Shown here piece after piece: positions 29,230 to 37,895 of a stretch of 64,000 nucleotides of DNA (position 1 is the stretch's first letter; every line of letters starts with the position of its first letter). The position numbers were made by a program, and so were the translations under genes. The notes below the pieces were generated by a model. It was not told the DNA's origin, did no database searches, and saw only the letters and a program-made list of their open reading frames with translations. The DNA comes from Mesorhizobium sp. CU3 (GTDB taxonomy: Bacteria > Pseudomonadota > Alphaproteobacteria > Rhizobiales > Rhizobiaceae), in assembly GCF_006442965.1 (NCBI RefSeq), contig NZ_VFWX01000011.1:1-64000 (forward strand), written 5' to 3'.

Positions 29230-31673
29230 CCAAGACTGTTCCTGCAAAAGCCCGCGCCGTGATCATCGGCGGCGGCATCTCCGGCTGCTCGGTCGCCTAT
29301 CACCTGGCCAAGCTCGGCTGGACCGACATCGTGCTGCTCGAGCGCAAGCAGCTGACCTCAGGCACCACCTGGCATGCGGCCGGCCTGATCGGCCAGCTGC
29401 GCGCCTCGCAGAACATGACGCGGCTAGCGAAATACTCGGCCGACCTCTACGTCAAGCTCGAAGCCGAGACCGAAGTCGGCACCGGCATGCGCCAGGTCGG
29501 CTCGATCACCGTGGCACTGACCGAGGAGCGCAAGCACGAGATCTACCGGCAGGCTTCCCTTGCCCGTGCCTTCGACGTCGACGTGCGCGAGATCTCGCCA
29601 AGCGAGGTCAGTGAGATGTATCCGCATCTCAATGTGTCCGACGTGGTCGGCGCCGTGCATCTGCCGCTCGACGGCCAGTGCGACCCGGCCAACATCGCCA
29701 TGGCGCTGGCCAAGGGCGCGCGGCAGCGTGGCGCGACCATCATCGAGAATGTCAAGGTCACCAAGGTGCACACGAAGAACGGCCGGGTCTCCGGCGTCTC
29801 CTGGGCACAGGGCGAGGACCAAGGCACGATCGAGACCGACATCGTCATCAACTGCGCCGGCATGTGGGCGCGCGAGCTCGGACGGCAGAACGGCGTCACC
29901 ATCCCGCTGCACGCCTGCGAGCATTTCTATCTCGTCACTGAGCCGATCCCCGGCCTATCGCGCCTGCCGGTGCTCCGTGTTCCGGACGAATGCGCCTACT
30001 ACAAGGAAGACGCCGGCAAGATGATGCTCGGCGCTTTCGAGCCGGTGGCGAAACCCTGGGGCATGGACGGCATCCGCGAGGATTTCTGCTTCGACCAGTT
30101 GCCCGAGGACATGGATCATTTCGAGCCGATCCTCGAAATGGGCGTCAACCGCATGCCGATGCTGGGCACTGCCGGCATCCATACCTTTTTCAACGGCCCC
30201 GAAAGCTTTACCCCCGACGACCGCTACTATCTCGGCGAGGCGCCGGAGCTCGCCGGCTACTGGATGGCGACCGGCTACAATTCGATCGGCATCGTCTCGT
30301 CCGGCGGCGCCGGCATGGCGCTGGCGCAATGGATCAACGACGGCGAGGCGCCCTTCGATCTCTGGGAAGTCGATATCCGCCGCGCCCAGCCGTTCCAGAA
30401 GAACCGCCGTTATCTGAAAGAGCGCGTCTCCGAAACGCTCGGCCTGCTATATGCCGACCATTTCCCTTACCGCCAGATGGCGACATCGCGCGGCGTGCGC
30501 CGCTCGCCTTTGCACGAACAGTTGAAGGCGCGCGGCGCCGTGTTCGGCGAGGTCGCCGGCTGGGAGCGCGCCAACTGGTTCGCTAGGCCCGGCCAAGAGC
30601 GCGAATACCGCTATTCCTGGAAGCGGCAGAACTGGTTCGACAACCAGCGCGAGGAACATCTGGCCGTGCGCAACGGCGTCGGCCTGTTCGACATGACCTC
30701 CTTCGGCAAGATCCGTGTCGAGGGACGCGATGCCTGTGCCTTCCTGCAAAGGCTCTGCGCCAACGACATGGACGTGGCGCCCGGCAAGATCGTCTACACG
30801 CAGATGCTCAACGCCAAGGGCGGCATCGAGAGCGACCTCACCGTGACGCGGCTTTCGGAGACGGCCTATTTCCTCGTCGTGCCGGGCGCGACGCTGCAGC
30901 GCGATCTCGCCTGGTTGCGCAAGCACATCGCCGACGAATTCGTCGTCATTACCGACGTGACCGCCGCCGAAGCCGTGATCTGCCTGATGGGTCCGGACTC
31001 GCGAAAACTGATCCAGAAGGTCAGCCCGAACGATTTCTCCAACGAAGCCAATCCGTTCGGCACCTTCCAGGAGATCGAGATCGGCATGGGCCTGGCCCGC
31101 GCCCACCGCGTCACCTATGTCGGCGAGCTCGGCTGGGAACTTTATGTCTCGACCGACCAGGCGGCGCATGTCTTCGAGGCGATCGCGGAAGCCGGCACCG
31201 ATGTCGGCCTGAAGCCATGCGGCCTGCATACGCTGGATTCCTGCCGCATCGAAAAAGCCTTCCGCCATTTCGGCCACGACATCACCGACGAGGACAATGT
31301 GCTGGAGGCCGGCCTCGGCTTCGCGGTGAAGACGAGCAAAGCCGGCTTCATCGGCCGCGACGCCGTGCTGCGCAAGAAGGAAGCCGGCCTGTCACGCCGG
31401 CTGGTCCAGTTCCGCCTGAAGGACCCTGAGCCCCTGCTCTTCCACAACGAGGCGATCCTGCGCGACGGCCGGATCGTCAGTCCGATCACCTCAGGCAATT
31501 ACGGCCACCACCTCGGCGGCGCCATCGGCCTCGGCTATGTGCCGTGCCAGGGCGAGAGCGAGGCGGATGTGCTGGCCTCGTCCTACGAGGTCGAGATCGC
31601 TGGAGAGCGGTTTGCCGCCGAGGCCTCGCTGAAGCCGATGTACGATCCGAAGGCGGAACGCGTGAAGATGTAG
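29226..31673 (+). CDS. DAO-GcvT fused FAD oxidoreductase, second of the operon
   Basis: 815 residues, same architecture and length as the first gene of the operon. RAVIIGGGISGCSVAYHLA (10-28), LTSGTTWHAAGLIGQL with His50 at the covalent-FAD position, then GcvT features VICLMGPDSRKLI, TYVGELGWELYVSTDQ and LDSCRIEKAFRHFGHDI. The two enzymes differ throughout, so they are ancient paralogues and not a recent duplication. One may take the tertiary and the other the secondary amine of a stepwise demethylation. Coupled to the aminotransferase by a 4-base overlap. Confidence 0.88.
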   Translation: MTKTVPAKARAVIIGGGISGCSVAYHLAKLGWTDIVLLERKQLTSGTTWHAAGLIGQLRASQNMTRLAKYSADLYVKLEAETEVGTGMRQVGSITVALTEERKHEIYRQASLARAFDVDVREISPSEVSEMYPHLNVSDVVGAVHLPLDGQCDPANIAMALAKGARQRGATIIENVKVTKVHTKNGRVSGVSWAQGEDQGTIETDIVINCAGMWARELGRQNGVTIPLHACEHFYLVTEPIPGLSRLPVLRVPDECAYYKEDAGKMMLGAFEPVAKPWGMDGIREDFCFDQLPEDMDHFEPILEMGVNRMPMLGTAGIHTFFNGPESFTPDDRYYLGEAPELAGYWMATGYNSIGIVSSGGAGMALAQWINDGEAPFDLWEVDIRRAQPFQKNRRYLKERVSETLGLLYADHFPYRQMATSRGVRRSPLHEQLKARGAVFGEVAGWERANWFARPGQEREYRYSWKRQNWFDNQREEHLAVRNGVGLFDMTSFGKIRVEGRDACAFLQRLCANDMDVAPGKIVYTQMLNAKGGIESDLTVTRLSETAYFLVVPGATLQRDLAWLRKHIADEFVVITDVTAAEAVICLMGPDSRKLIQKVSPNDFSNEANPFGTFQEIEIGMGLARAHRVTYVGELGWELYVSTDQAAHVFEAIAEAGTDVGLKPCGLHTLDSCRIEKAFRHFGHDITDEDNVLEAGLGFAVKTSKAGFIGRDAVLRKKEAGLSRRLVQFRLKDPEPLLFHNEAILRDGRIVSPITSGNYGHHLGGAIGLGYVPCQGESEADVLASSYEVEIAGERFAAEASLKPMYDPKAERVKM

Positions 31674-31727
31674 GTTTCCTCTGTCCGCTTGAGGCAGGAT
31701 GCCCGTAGGCGTGATCGTGGGCCGTTG

Positions 31728-32018
31728 TTACTTGTCCGGCATGGTTGAGGGATCGCGAGCACCGTGGCGAATACCGACAATCACGATTTCGTCGGCGGGA
31801 GGCTCGTAGTAGATCAGGTAGGGATAGGGCCTCACGACGATCCGGCGCATCGGCCTTTCGTCTGTAGCGACGCCGCTTAGGGGATGTTCAAGCAATAGAT
31901 CGATGACCGCATGGAGTCTGGCTTGGATGCGCTTCGCTCCTTTGGGTGACTGCAATGCGATATCGCCGAGAACCTCATCCAACTCGGCTAACGCTGCCAG
32001 CGTATAGCGAAGCTTCAC
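31728..32018 (-). CDS. Type II toxin, RelE/ParE family
   Basis: 96 residues. LRYTLAALAELDEVLGDIA, a helix hairpin, then the beta sheet with RRIVVRPYPYLIYYEP and IVIVGIRHGARDP, the ParE/RelE signature including the C-terminal RHGAR. GTG start overlapping the antitoxin stop (GTGA) gives MKLRYT; a TTG at 32036 is an alternative. ParE toxins act on gyrase and RelE toxins on mRNA at the ribosome; sequence alone leans to ParE. Confidence 0.85.
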   Translation of the reverse strand: MKLRYTLAALAELDEVLGDIALQSPKGAKRIQARLHAVIDLLLEHPLSGVATDERPMRRIVVRPYPYLIYYEPPADEIVIVGIRHGARDPSTMPDK

Positions 32019-32248
32019 AGGCCGTGCTTCGCCCAAACAGCACGGACTTCCTCGTCGGTTGCAAATTCACCACGCGCAGCCTGCGCCCGGGACATAGCGA
32101 GTGAGGCTTTTTCCTGGCGGTCCAGTTGATGAACAGGTTCATCCCCCTCATCACCCGCGAGGCGCAAGAGGACACGCGCATACTCGTCCTGCAATTCAGA
32201 AGGCAGGGTGCGGACACGTTGGACGGCATGTTCGAAGAGCTTGGTCAT
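32015..32248 (-). CDS. Antitoxin of the ParE-type module
   Basis: 77 residues, acidic and helical: TKLFEHAVQRVRTLPSELQD and a C-terminal GEFATDEEVRAVWAKHGL, which would wrap the toxin. No clear DNA-binding fold is visible at the N-terminus. It precedes the toxin and overlaps it by four bases, the normal order for coupled control. A GTG at 32263 with GGAAATGAA before it is an alternative start. Confidence 0.8.
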   Translation of the reverse strand: MTKLFEHAVQRVRTLPSELQDEYARVLLRLAGDEGDEPVHQLDRQEKASLAMSRAQAARGEFATDEEVRAVWAKHGL

Positions 32249-32323
32249 GCGTTTAATATGCACTTCATTTCCGCATAAAAAAAGGCATCCGTTCGGCGCG
32301 CTCCCGCAGGGAAGCTGGAGCCC

Positions 32324-32911
32324 CTAAAACCGCTCCAGTGTCTTGCGAACTTTGACCAAAAACGCCGCCCTCGTCTTCGGCGTCGAGGCATCCATCAGGT
32401 AGTGCGCCAGGAAAAACGTCTTGCAGCGCCTGGCGCAGATCGCCCGCATGCCGCGCAGAATCGTCTTGCGGCCCGGCTGGCCGACGACGACGCTCCACCA
32501 GGTCGGCGCGCCGCAGGTGGTGATGACGCCGACCTTGGTGACATGCGTCATCAGCGATTTTATCCCGCCCTTTCCCGCCGGCAGCTGGAAGGCGATGTCG
32601 GTCGCCCACACCCGGTCGAACCAGCCCTTCAGCATCGCCGGCAGGCCGTACCACCAGGTCGGGTAGATGAAGAGGATCGCTTCGGCCCATTTCAGCAGCT
32701 CGAAATGCGGCTTGAGCGCCGGATCCTCCGGCGCACGGTCGTTGTAGGAGCGGCGCTCCTCGCAGCTCATCACCGGATCGAAATTCTCGGCATAGAGATC
32801 GAGCAGCCGCACCTCCCAGCCACGCGCTTTCAGCACATCGAGGGCGGTGTCGCGGATCGCCGCGCAGTAGCTTTCGGGAACCGGATGGCAGTAGACCACC
32901 AGCACGCGCAT
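32324..32911 (-). CDS. Flavodoxin-fold NAD(P)H oxidoreductase (NQO-like) 1
   Basis: 195 residues. Flavodoxin_2 fold: VLVVYCHPVPESYCAAIRD (FMN phosphate loop), LLDLYAENFDP, ILFIYPTWWYGLPAMLKGWF with the WWYG flavin contact and FDRVWATDIAF. NQO/MdaB-like enzymes reduce quinones or azo compounds with NAD(P)H. It shares one base with the start of the second copy upstream. Identity between the two is moderate, so they probably have different partners. Both lie downstream of the FAD oxidase gene in the same operon. Confidence 0.85.
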   Translation of the reverse strand: MRVLVVYCHPVPESYCAAIRDTALDVLKARGWEVRLLDLYAENFDPVMSCEERRSYNDRAPEDPALKPHFELLKWAEAILFIYPTWWYGLPAMLKGWFDRVWATDIAFQLPAGKGGIKSLMTHVTKVGVITTCGAPTWWSVVVGQPGRKTILRGMRAICARRCKTFFLAHYLMDASTPKTRAAFLVKVRKTLERF

Positions 32912-33492
32912 CAGAACTGATCCATCTTGGCCGCGACCTTGGCGGTGAAGGCCTTGCGCGTCTCGTCGGTCGAGAGGTTCATCGAGTAATGCGCGAGATA
33001 GGAGACGGAGGCGCCAGGCTTGATGGTGGCTCGCAGCATGCGTTTCACGATCTTGCGCGGCGGATCGCCCATCAGCATCGCCCGAAAGCGGCTGCCGCCA
33101 TAGGTGGTCACGGCTGCGAGCTTACGGATGTTGTGCAGCGTCGGCTGCACCTTGCCGTCGACCAGCTTGAACGACACGCCGGGCAGGAAGACACGGTCGA
33201 AGAAGCCTTTCAGGATGGCCGGATAGCCGTAGTTCCAGACCGGAAATGACAGCACCAGCGCCTCGGCTTTTTTGAGCCGTTCGACATAGCCGGCGACGGC
33301 GTCGGCAGGGCTCCGCTGATCATGGTAGCCGAGCCGCTCGGCCCGTGTCAGGCGCGGGTCGAAATCCTCCGCATAGAGATCGCAGTCGTCGACCGTATGC
33401 CCCTTCGCGGAAAGCCGCTCGACGATCGTCCGGTGCAGGCCGGCATTGAAGCTGGTCTCCACCGGATGCGCGTAGAGCACGAGGATGTTCAT
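32911..33492 (-). CDS. Flavodoxin-fold NAD(P)H oxidoreductase (NQO-like) 2
   Basis: 193 residues. NILVLYAHPVETSFNAGLH, DLYAEDFDPRLTRAE, LVLSFPVWNYGYPAILKGFF and FDRVFLPGVSF give the same fold as its neighbour, with WNYG in place of WWYG. TGATG-type single-base overlaps join it to the FAD oxidase gene upstream and to its paralogue downstream, so all three are translated together. A tandem pair of such reductases is uncommon and suggests a catabolic redox step producing a quinone-like or aromatic intermediate. Confidence 0.85.
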   Translation of the reverse strand: MNILVLYAHPVETSFNAGLHRTIVERLSAKGHTVDDCDLYAEDFDPRLTRAERLGYHDQRSPADAVAGYVERLKKAEALVLSFPVWNYGYPAILKGFFDRVFLPGVSFKLVDGKVQPTLHNIRKLAAVTTYGGSRFRAMLMGDPPRKIVKRMLRATIKPGASVSYLAHYSMNLSTDETRKAFTAKVAAKMDQF

Positions 33493-34889
33493 CAGCCGGC
33501 CTTCTGCAGCCCCTTGAACAGGAACGGCTTGCCCGAGCGATAGTCGTAGGCGGGGTTCTCCCAGGCGATCATCTTGCCTGGATTGAGCAGCCCCTGCGGA
33601 TCGGTGTCGCGCTTGAAGGCAAGCTGCACGTCGTCCGTACGCTTCATGCCGCCCTCTTCCAGCGTGTAGCGATGCGGATTGAAGATCCAGCAGCCATTGT
33701 CCTCATGGATGCGGATGATCTCGTCGAGTCGCTCTTCGGTGGTGTAGCGCACCAGCGGCAGGCCTGCGGCGCCGATCGCGCCGTCGAAGCGGATGAATTC
33801 GAGATGCGCCGGCACCTCGTCACCGAAACGCTCGACCATCGCCCTGACGTGGGCGAGATGATCCGGCGACGGATAGCGCGTCTGCAGATAGGTGATCGTC
33901 GGATCGACGCGGATCGCGCGCAGCGTCGTGTGGTTCCAGGTCAGTTCATAGGCCGGCGGCAGCCCCTTGAGATCGGCCTCCTGGTCGGCCCGGAACACGA
34001 TCTCGCCCCTGGTGCTGCGCACGAATGCGACAAAGGCGTCCATTGCATGCGGCGCGATCATGCACACCACGATGCTCTGCTCGCGCCGGAAGAATTTCTG
34101 GTGCCGCTTGAAATAGTCGTAAGGGATGGGCGCGGCGATAGGCGTGATCAGCTTGGCCAATATGCCGTCTTGCTCTGCAAGACCGTTGCCGAAGCCGGCC
34201 GCATCCATGAAATCGTCGAAACCGACGATGACGTCGATCCAGTCATATCTGGCCGTCAGCGGCATCTCGACCTCGGTGATGATGCCGTTGGTGCCATAGG
34301 CATGCATGACCTTGAGCACGTCCTCGCCGGTCAGATCCATGACGCGCGGCTCGGCCTCCATCGTCACCGTCCGCAGCCGGATGACGTTGCCGAGGTCGCG
34401 CAATCCACCCCAGCGGATCGAGCCGACGCCCCCCGAACCGCCCGCGACGAAGCCGCCGATCGACGCGGTGTTGTAGGTCGAGGGCGACATGCGCAGTTCC
34501 TGGCTGGAATGCGCGCGCGTCGCCTTGTCGATGTCGGCCAGCACCGCGCCCGGCCCGGTGACCACGCGCCCCGGCGCGATCGACTTGACCGCGTTCATCT
34601 CGGCAAGGTTGAGCACCACTCCACCCGACAGCGGCATCGCCTGGCCGTAATTACCGGTGCCGCTGCCGCGCGGCGTCACCGGCACGCCGTGCCGATGACA
34701 GGCGGCAAGCACGCGGATCACCTCGTCCTCGCTCTTCGGCGTGACGATCAGGTCGCCCTTGACATGGTCGAGCTGCGCTTTCAGCACCGGGCTGTACCAG
34801 TAGAAGTCGCGGCTCTTCTGCTGCACGATCGCCGGATGGTCGTCGATCTTGATCCCGTCGAGGTCGCGCTTCAGCGCTGCGATATCCAT
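33492..34889 (-). CDS. FAD-binding oxidase/dehydrogenase of the GlcD (VAO) type
   Basis: 465 residues. PCMH FAD-binding domain with VTPRGSGTGNYGQAMPLSGG (90-109) and ASIGGFVAGGSGGVGSIRWG, then a C-terminal FAD-oxidase domain. GlcD, lactate and alkyl-glycerone-phosphate enzymes share this fold; substrates are 2-hydroxy acids or heterocycles. The gene lies two bases after the amidohydrolase stop. It has no iron-sulfur partner nearby, so it is not a glycolate oxidase complex. It may oxidise the product released by the amidohydrolase. Confidence 0.83.
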   Translation of the reverse strand: MDIAALKRDLDGIKIDDHPAIVQQKSRDFYWYSPVLKAQLDHVKGDLIVTPKSEDEVIRVLAACHRHGVPVTPRGSGTGNYGQAMPLSGGVVLNLAEMNAVKSIAPGRVVTGPGAVLADIDKATRAHSSQELRMSPSTYNTASIGGFVAGGSGGVGSIRWGGLRDLGNVIRLRTVTMEAEPRVMDLTGEDVLKVMHAYGTNGIITEVEMPLTARYDWIDVIVGFDDFMDAAGFGNGLAEQDGILAKLITPIAAPIPYDYFKRHQKFFRREQSIVVCMIAPHAMDAFVAFVRSTRGEIVFRADQEADLKGLPPAYELTWNHTTLRAIRVDPTITYLQTRYPSPDHLAHVRAMVERFGDEVPAHLEFIRFDGAIGAAGLPLVRYTTEERLDEIIRIHEDNGCWIFNPHRYTLEEGGMKRTDDVQLAFKRDTDPQGLLNPGKMIAWENPAYDYRSGKPFLFKGLQKAG

Positions 34890-34891
34890 CG

Positions 34892-36190
34892 TCACACCAT
34901 CAATTCGTCGAGTTCGGCATAGTCGGGCAGTTTGCGCTCGATCGCCCTGCCGTCGCGCACGACGATGCGATCCGATTCGGGCCGCGACAGCAATTCGGTC
35001 CAACTCCGCCCTTTGAAGAGGATGAAATCGGCGCTGCCGCCGACGGCCAGCGTACCGGCGCCGTCGAGCCGCATCACCTCGGCCGGTGTCGCCGCCACCG
35101 CCTTCGGCCAATCGCTTACCGGATGGTCGAAATGCAGGATGCGCGTCGCCATGCGGTAGACCTCCAGCATGTCGAGATCGCCATAGGCGTAGAACGGATC
35201 GCGCGTGTTGTCGGAGGCGACCGCCACCTTGATGCCCCTCGCCTTCATCTCATGCAGCAGCGTCACGCCGCGCCAGCGCGGCGTGGTCTGATCGCCACGC
35301 CGGTCCTGCAGATAAAGGTTGCACATCGGCAAAGACACCACGGCCAGCCCCGCCTTCGCCACCTTGTCCAGCGTGTCGAGCACCTCGAGGTCCGGTTGCC
35401 GCGCCAGCGAGCAGCAATGGCCGACGAGGATGTTGCCGTCAAAACTGTTCCACAGCGCGGCTTCGGCGATCTTCTTCAGCGAGATCGCGGCGACGTCGTC
35501 GGTCTCGTCGGCATGGAAATCGAGGTCGAGCCCGTGCCTGATCGCTTGCGCAAACACCTGGTCGAGCAATTCCTCTAGGTCCGGCACCATATAGGTGACG
35601 ACGCCGAGCACGCCCTTTGCAGCGGCGACACGCTTCGCCAGCTTCTCGAACCATGCCTTGTCGCGCACGCCTTCGATGCCGAGCAGGCAGGCGGCCTGCA
35701 GATCGATCCGGCCGCGCCATTTTTCTCGCATCGCCTCGAACACCGGCCACGAGATTTCTTCCTGTGGTGGCACGCTGTCGAGATGGGTACGCACCGCTTT
35801 GGTGCCGTGGGCAAAGGCCGAGCGCAGAGAGAAATCCATGCGCCGCGCGACGTCTTCGGCGCTCCAGCGCGCGGCGCGATCGGCGCCGGTGGCGTTAAGC
35901 GCGCCCATGAAAGTGCCGTCGGGATTGGGTTTGCGCGGCCAGATGTGACCCTTGTCGATGTGGGTGTGGCAGTCGACGAAGCATGGCAGCGCGATGCGTC
36001 CGCCGAGATCGATCGCCTCGGTCTCCGGCTTCGATTTGCCTGGTGCCGCGATACTGGAAATCCTGCCGTCGACGACGGCTATGTCGACAAGCGCGAAGCC
36101 ATCGGCATCAAAAGCCGCGGCTAGGCCGGGCGTCAGCGAAGCATGCAGCCGGACATTGGCGAGCTGGTATGAGGCTTTGTCCGGAATCAA
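34892..36190 (-). CDS. Amidohydrolase, cytosine-deaminase-like
   Basis: 432 residues. Metal site pattern CHTHIDKGHIW (HxH), HADETDD (His and Asp/Glu), VGHCCSLA (His) and VAVASDNTRDPF (Asp) is that of the CodA/atrazine-hydrolase group, zinc or iron hydrolases that remove ammonia from N-heterocycles. The start is a TTG preceded by AAGGGAG six bases away; a TTG at 36217 is a poorer choice. Substrates in this group include cytosine, creatinine, isocytosine and triazines. It lies between an ABC importer and a FAD oxidase, consistent with uptake and breakdown of a nitrogen heterocycle. Confidence 0.83.
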   Translation of the reverse strand: MIPDKASYQLANVRLHASLTPGLAAAFDADGFALVDIAVVDGRISSIAAPGKSKPETEAIDLGGRIALPCFVDCHTHIDKGHIWPRKPNPDGTFMGALNATGADRAARWSAEDVARRMDFSLRSAFAHGTKAVRTHLDSVPPQEEISWPVFEAMREKWRGRIDLQAACLLGIEGVRDKAWFEKLAKRVAAAKGVLGVVTYMVPDLEELLDQVFAQAIRHGLDLDFHADETDDVAAISLKKIAEAALWNSFDGNILVGHCCSLARQPDLEVLDTLDKVAKAGLAVVSLPMCNLYLQDRRGDQTTPRWRGVTLLHEMKARGIKVAVASDNTRDPFYAYGDLDMLEVYRMATRILHFDHPVSDWPKAVAATPAEVMRLDGAGTLAVGGSADFILFKGRSWTELLSRPESDRIVVRDGRAIERKLPDYAELDELMV

Positions 36191-36223
36191 ATGCGGCTCC
36201 CTTGGGTGACGGAACAAACCACC

Positions 36224-37075
36224 CTAGCGCTCCTGCTTCAGCGCGCTCTCGTGCCAGCGGCGCAGTATGAGATGCGACACGAGCGACAGCACCAGGAAGA
36301 TCAATATGCCGGTCAGCGAGATCAGGATCAGCGCCGCGAACAGGCGTGGCGCATTGAGCCGGTAGCCGGCCTCGATGATGCGGGACGCCAGCCCCGACGA
36401 CTGCCCCTGCGCGCCGGCGACGAACTCGGCCACGACAGCGCCAATCAGCGACAGGCCACCGGCGATCTTCAGCCCGCCGAGGAAGTACGGCATTGCCGCC
36501 GGCAGGCGCAGGTAGCGCAGTTGCTGCCAGCGCGTCGCGCCGTTGAGCTTGAACAGGTCGCGCAGGTTTCGGTCGACCGAATTCAGCCCGAGGGTCGTGT
36601 TGGACAGGATCGGGAAGAAGGCGACGATCCAGGCGCAGAGCAAGAGCTTCACCGTCTGGTTGTTCACATAGATGTTGATCAGCGGGAAGATGGCGACGAT
36701 CGGCGTCACCTGCAGCACGATGGCGAAGGGGAAGAACGACATCTCCACCCATTTCGACTGCGCGAACAGCACCGCCAGCCCGACGCCGCCGATGACCGCG
36801 AGAAGCAGGCTGAGAAAGGTGATCCTCAGCGTCACCAGGAGCGAGGAAAACAACAGGCCGGCATCATTGTGCAGCGTCTGCAGCACGACGCCCGGGCGCG
36901 GCAGAATGTATTGCGGGATCTCGTTCCAGACGCAGATGCGGTCCCACAGCCAGATCGCCAGCACCATGATCGCCAGCGGCAGCACCCATTTGCCGATGCG
37001 CTCCAGCCGCTCCTGGCGCACGCGCCGCGCCTCTTCGGGATCGAGCTTCAGCGTGGTTTCTTCAATGGCCGTCAT
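36224..37075 (-). CDS. ABC transporter permease (NitT/TauT/thiamine-precursor type)
   Basis: 283 residues with about six membrane helices and the ATPase-contact EAA loop, seen as FKLNGATRWQQLRYLRLPAAMPYFLGGL. The long hydrophilic N-terminus is typical of ThiX/SsuC-like permeases. The start ATG lies inside the end of the ATPase gene (14-base overlap). With the ATPase and the binding protein it forms a complete importer in the inner membrane. A gap of 33 bases follows before the amidohydrolase start. Confidence 0.9.
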   Translation of the reverse strand: MTAIEETTLKLDPEEARRVRQERLERIGKWVLPLAIMVLAIWLWDRICVWNEIPQYILPRPGVVLQTLHNDAGLLFSSLLVTLRITFLSLLLAVIGGVGLAVLFAQSKWVEMSFFPFAIVLQVTPIVAIFPLINIYVNNQTVKLLLCAWIVAFFPILSNTTLGLNSVDRNLRDLFKLNGATRWQQLRYLRLPAAMPYFLGGLKIAGGLSLIGAVVAEFVAGAQGQSSGLASRIIEAGYRLNAPRLFAALILISLTGILIFLVLSLVSHLILRRWHESALKQER

Positions 37076-37880
37076 GGTGCGGTCCGGCGGTTGAGTTGAT
37101 GGCATTGACCAGCACGTCCGAGGCCTGGCGGCAAAGCGCTGCATAATCGGGAGAGGTTCTGAAAACCTCGTCGCGCGGATAAGGTGCATCGACGGTCAGC
37201 TCGCCGAAGACACGGCCCGGACGCGCCGCCATGACGACGATGCGGCTGGACAGGAACACGCTTTCGAAGACGCTGTGAGTGACGAAGACGACGGTGAAGC
37301 GCTCGTCCTGCCACAGTTCCAAAAGGTCGTTGTTGAGCTTGAAGCGGGTGATCTCGTCGAGCGCCGCGAAGGGCTCGTCCATCAACAGGATGCGCGGCTT
37401 GGTCACCATTGCCCGCGCGATCGAGACGCGCATCTTCATGCCGCCGGAAAGTTCGCGCGGCACGGCGTTCTCGAAGCCCGTGAGATGGACGCGCGACAGC
37501 ATCTCCATCACCGCCGGCTCCGCCTTGGCACGCGACACGCCCTTCAGCCTGAGCGGCAGCCAGACATTGTCGAAGACGCTGGCCCAGGGCAGCAATGTCG
37601 GCTCCTGGAAGACGAAGCCGATATTCGAGCGGTCGGCCGGGCCGCGCCAGTCGAGCTGGCCGGAGGTAGGCGTCGACAGGCCGGCAATCAGGCGCAGCGC
37701 GGTCGACTTGCCGCAGCCGGAGGGCCCGAGCAGGCTGAGGAAATCGCCCTCGCGGATGGCGAGATCGACCTTGCTCAGCGCCGTCACGCCGTTGGAGAAG
37801 ACCTTGCCGACATTGCGCAGCGAAAGCAGCATCGGGGCCTCGCCCGATGCCGCTTTCTGCGCCACTTTCTCTTGGATCAT
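37062..37880 (-). CDS. ABC transporter ATP-binding protein
   Basis: 272 residues. Walker A LLGPSGCGKSTALRLIAG near 50, Q-loop FVFQEPTLLPW, signature RELSGGMKMRVSIARAMV, Walker B RILLMDEPFAALDE and the switch His in VVFVTHSVFE. These are the features of the SsuB/TauB/ThiZ group. The stop lies inside the permease gene. Upstream is the binding-protein gene after 15 bases, so all three share one transcript. Confidence 0.93.
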   Translation of the reverse strand: MIQEKVAQKAASGEAPMLLSLRNVGKVFSNGVTALSKVDLAIREGDFLSLLGPSGCGKSTALRLIAGLSTPTSGQLDWRGPADRSNIGFVFQEPTLLPWASVFDNVWLPLRLKGVSRAKAEPAVMEMLSRVHLTGFENAVPRELSGGMKMRVSIARAMVTKPRILLMDEPFAALDEITRFKLNNDLLELWQDERFTVVFVTHSVFESVFLSSRIVVMAARPGRVFGELTVDAPYPRDEVFRTSPDYAALCRQASDVLVNAINSTAGPHHDGH

Positions 37881-37895
37881 CTCAGGCGGGCCGCC

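Noticed and set aside
33492..34889. Glycolate oxidase subunit GlcD
   Set aside because: No GlcE or GlcF genes adjacent; the gene is coupled to reductases and an amidohydrolase, so another substrate is more likely.
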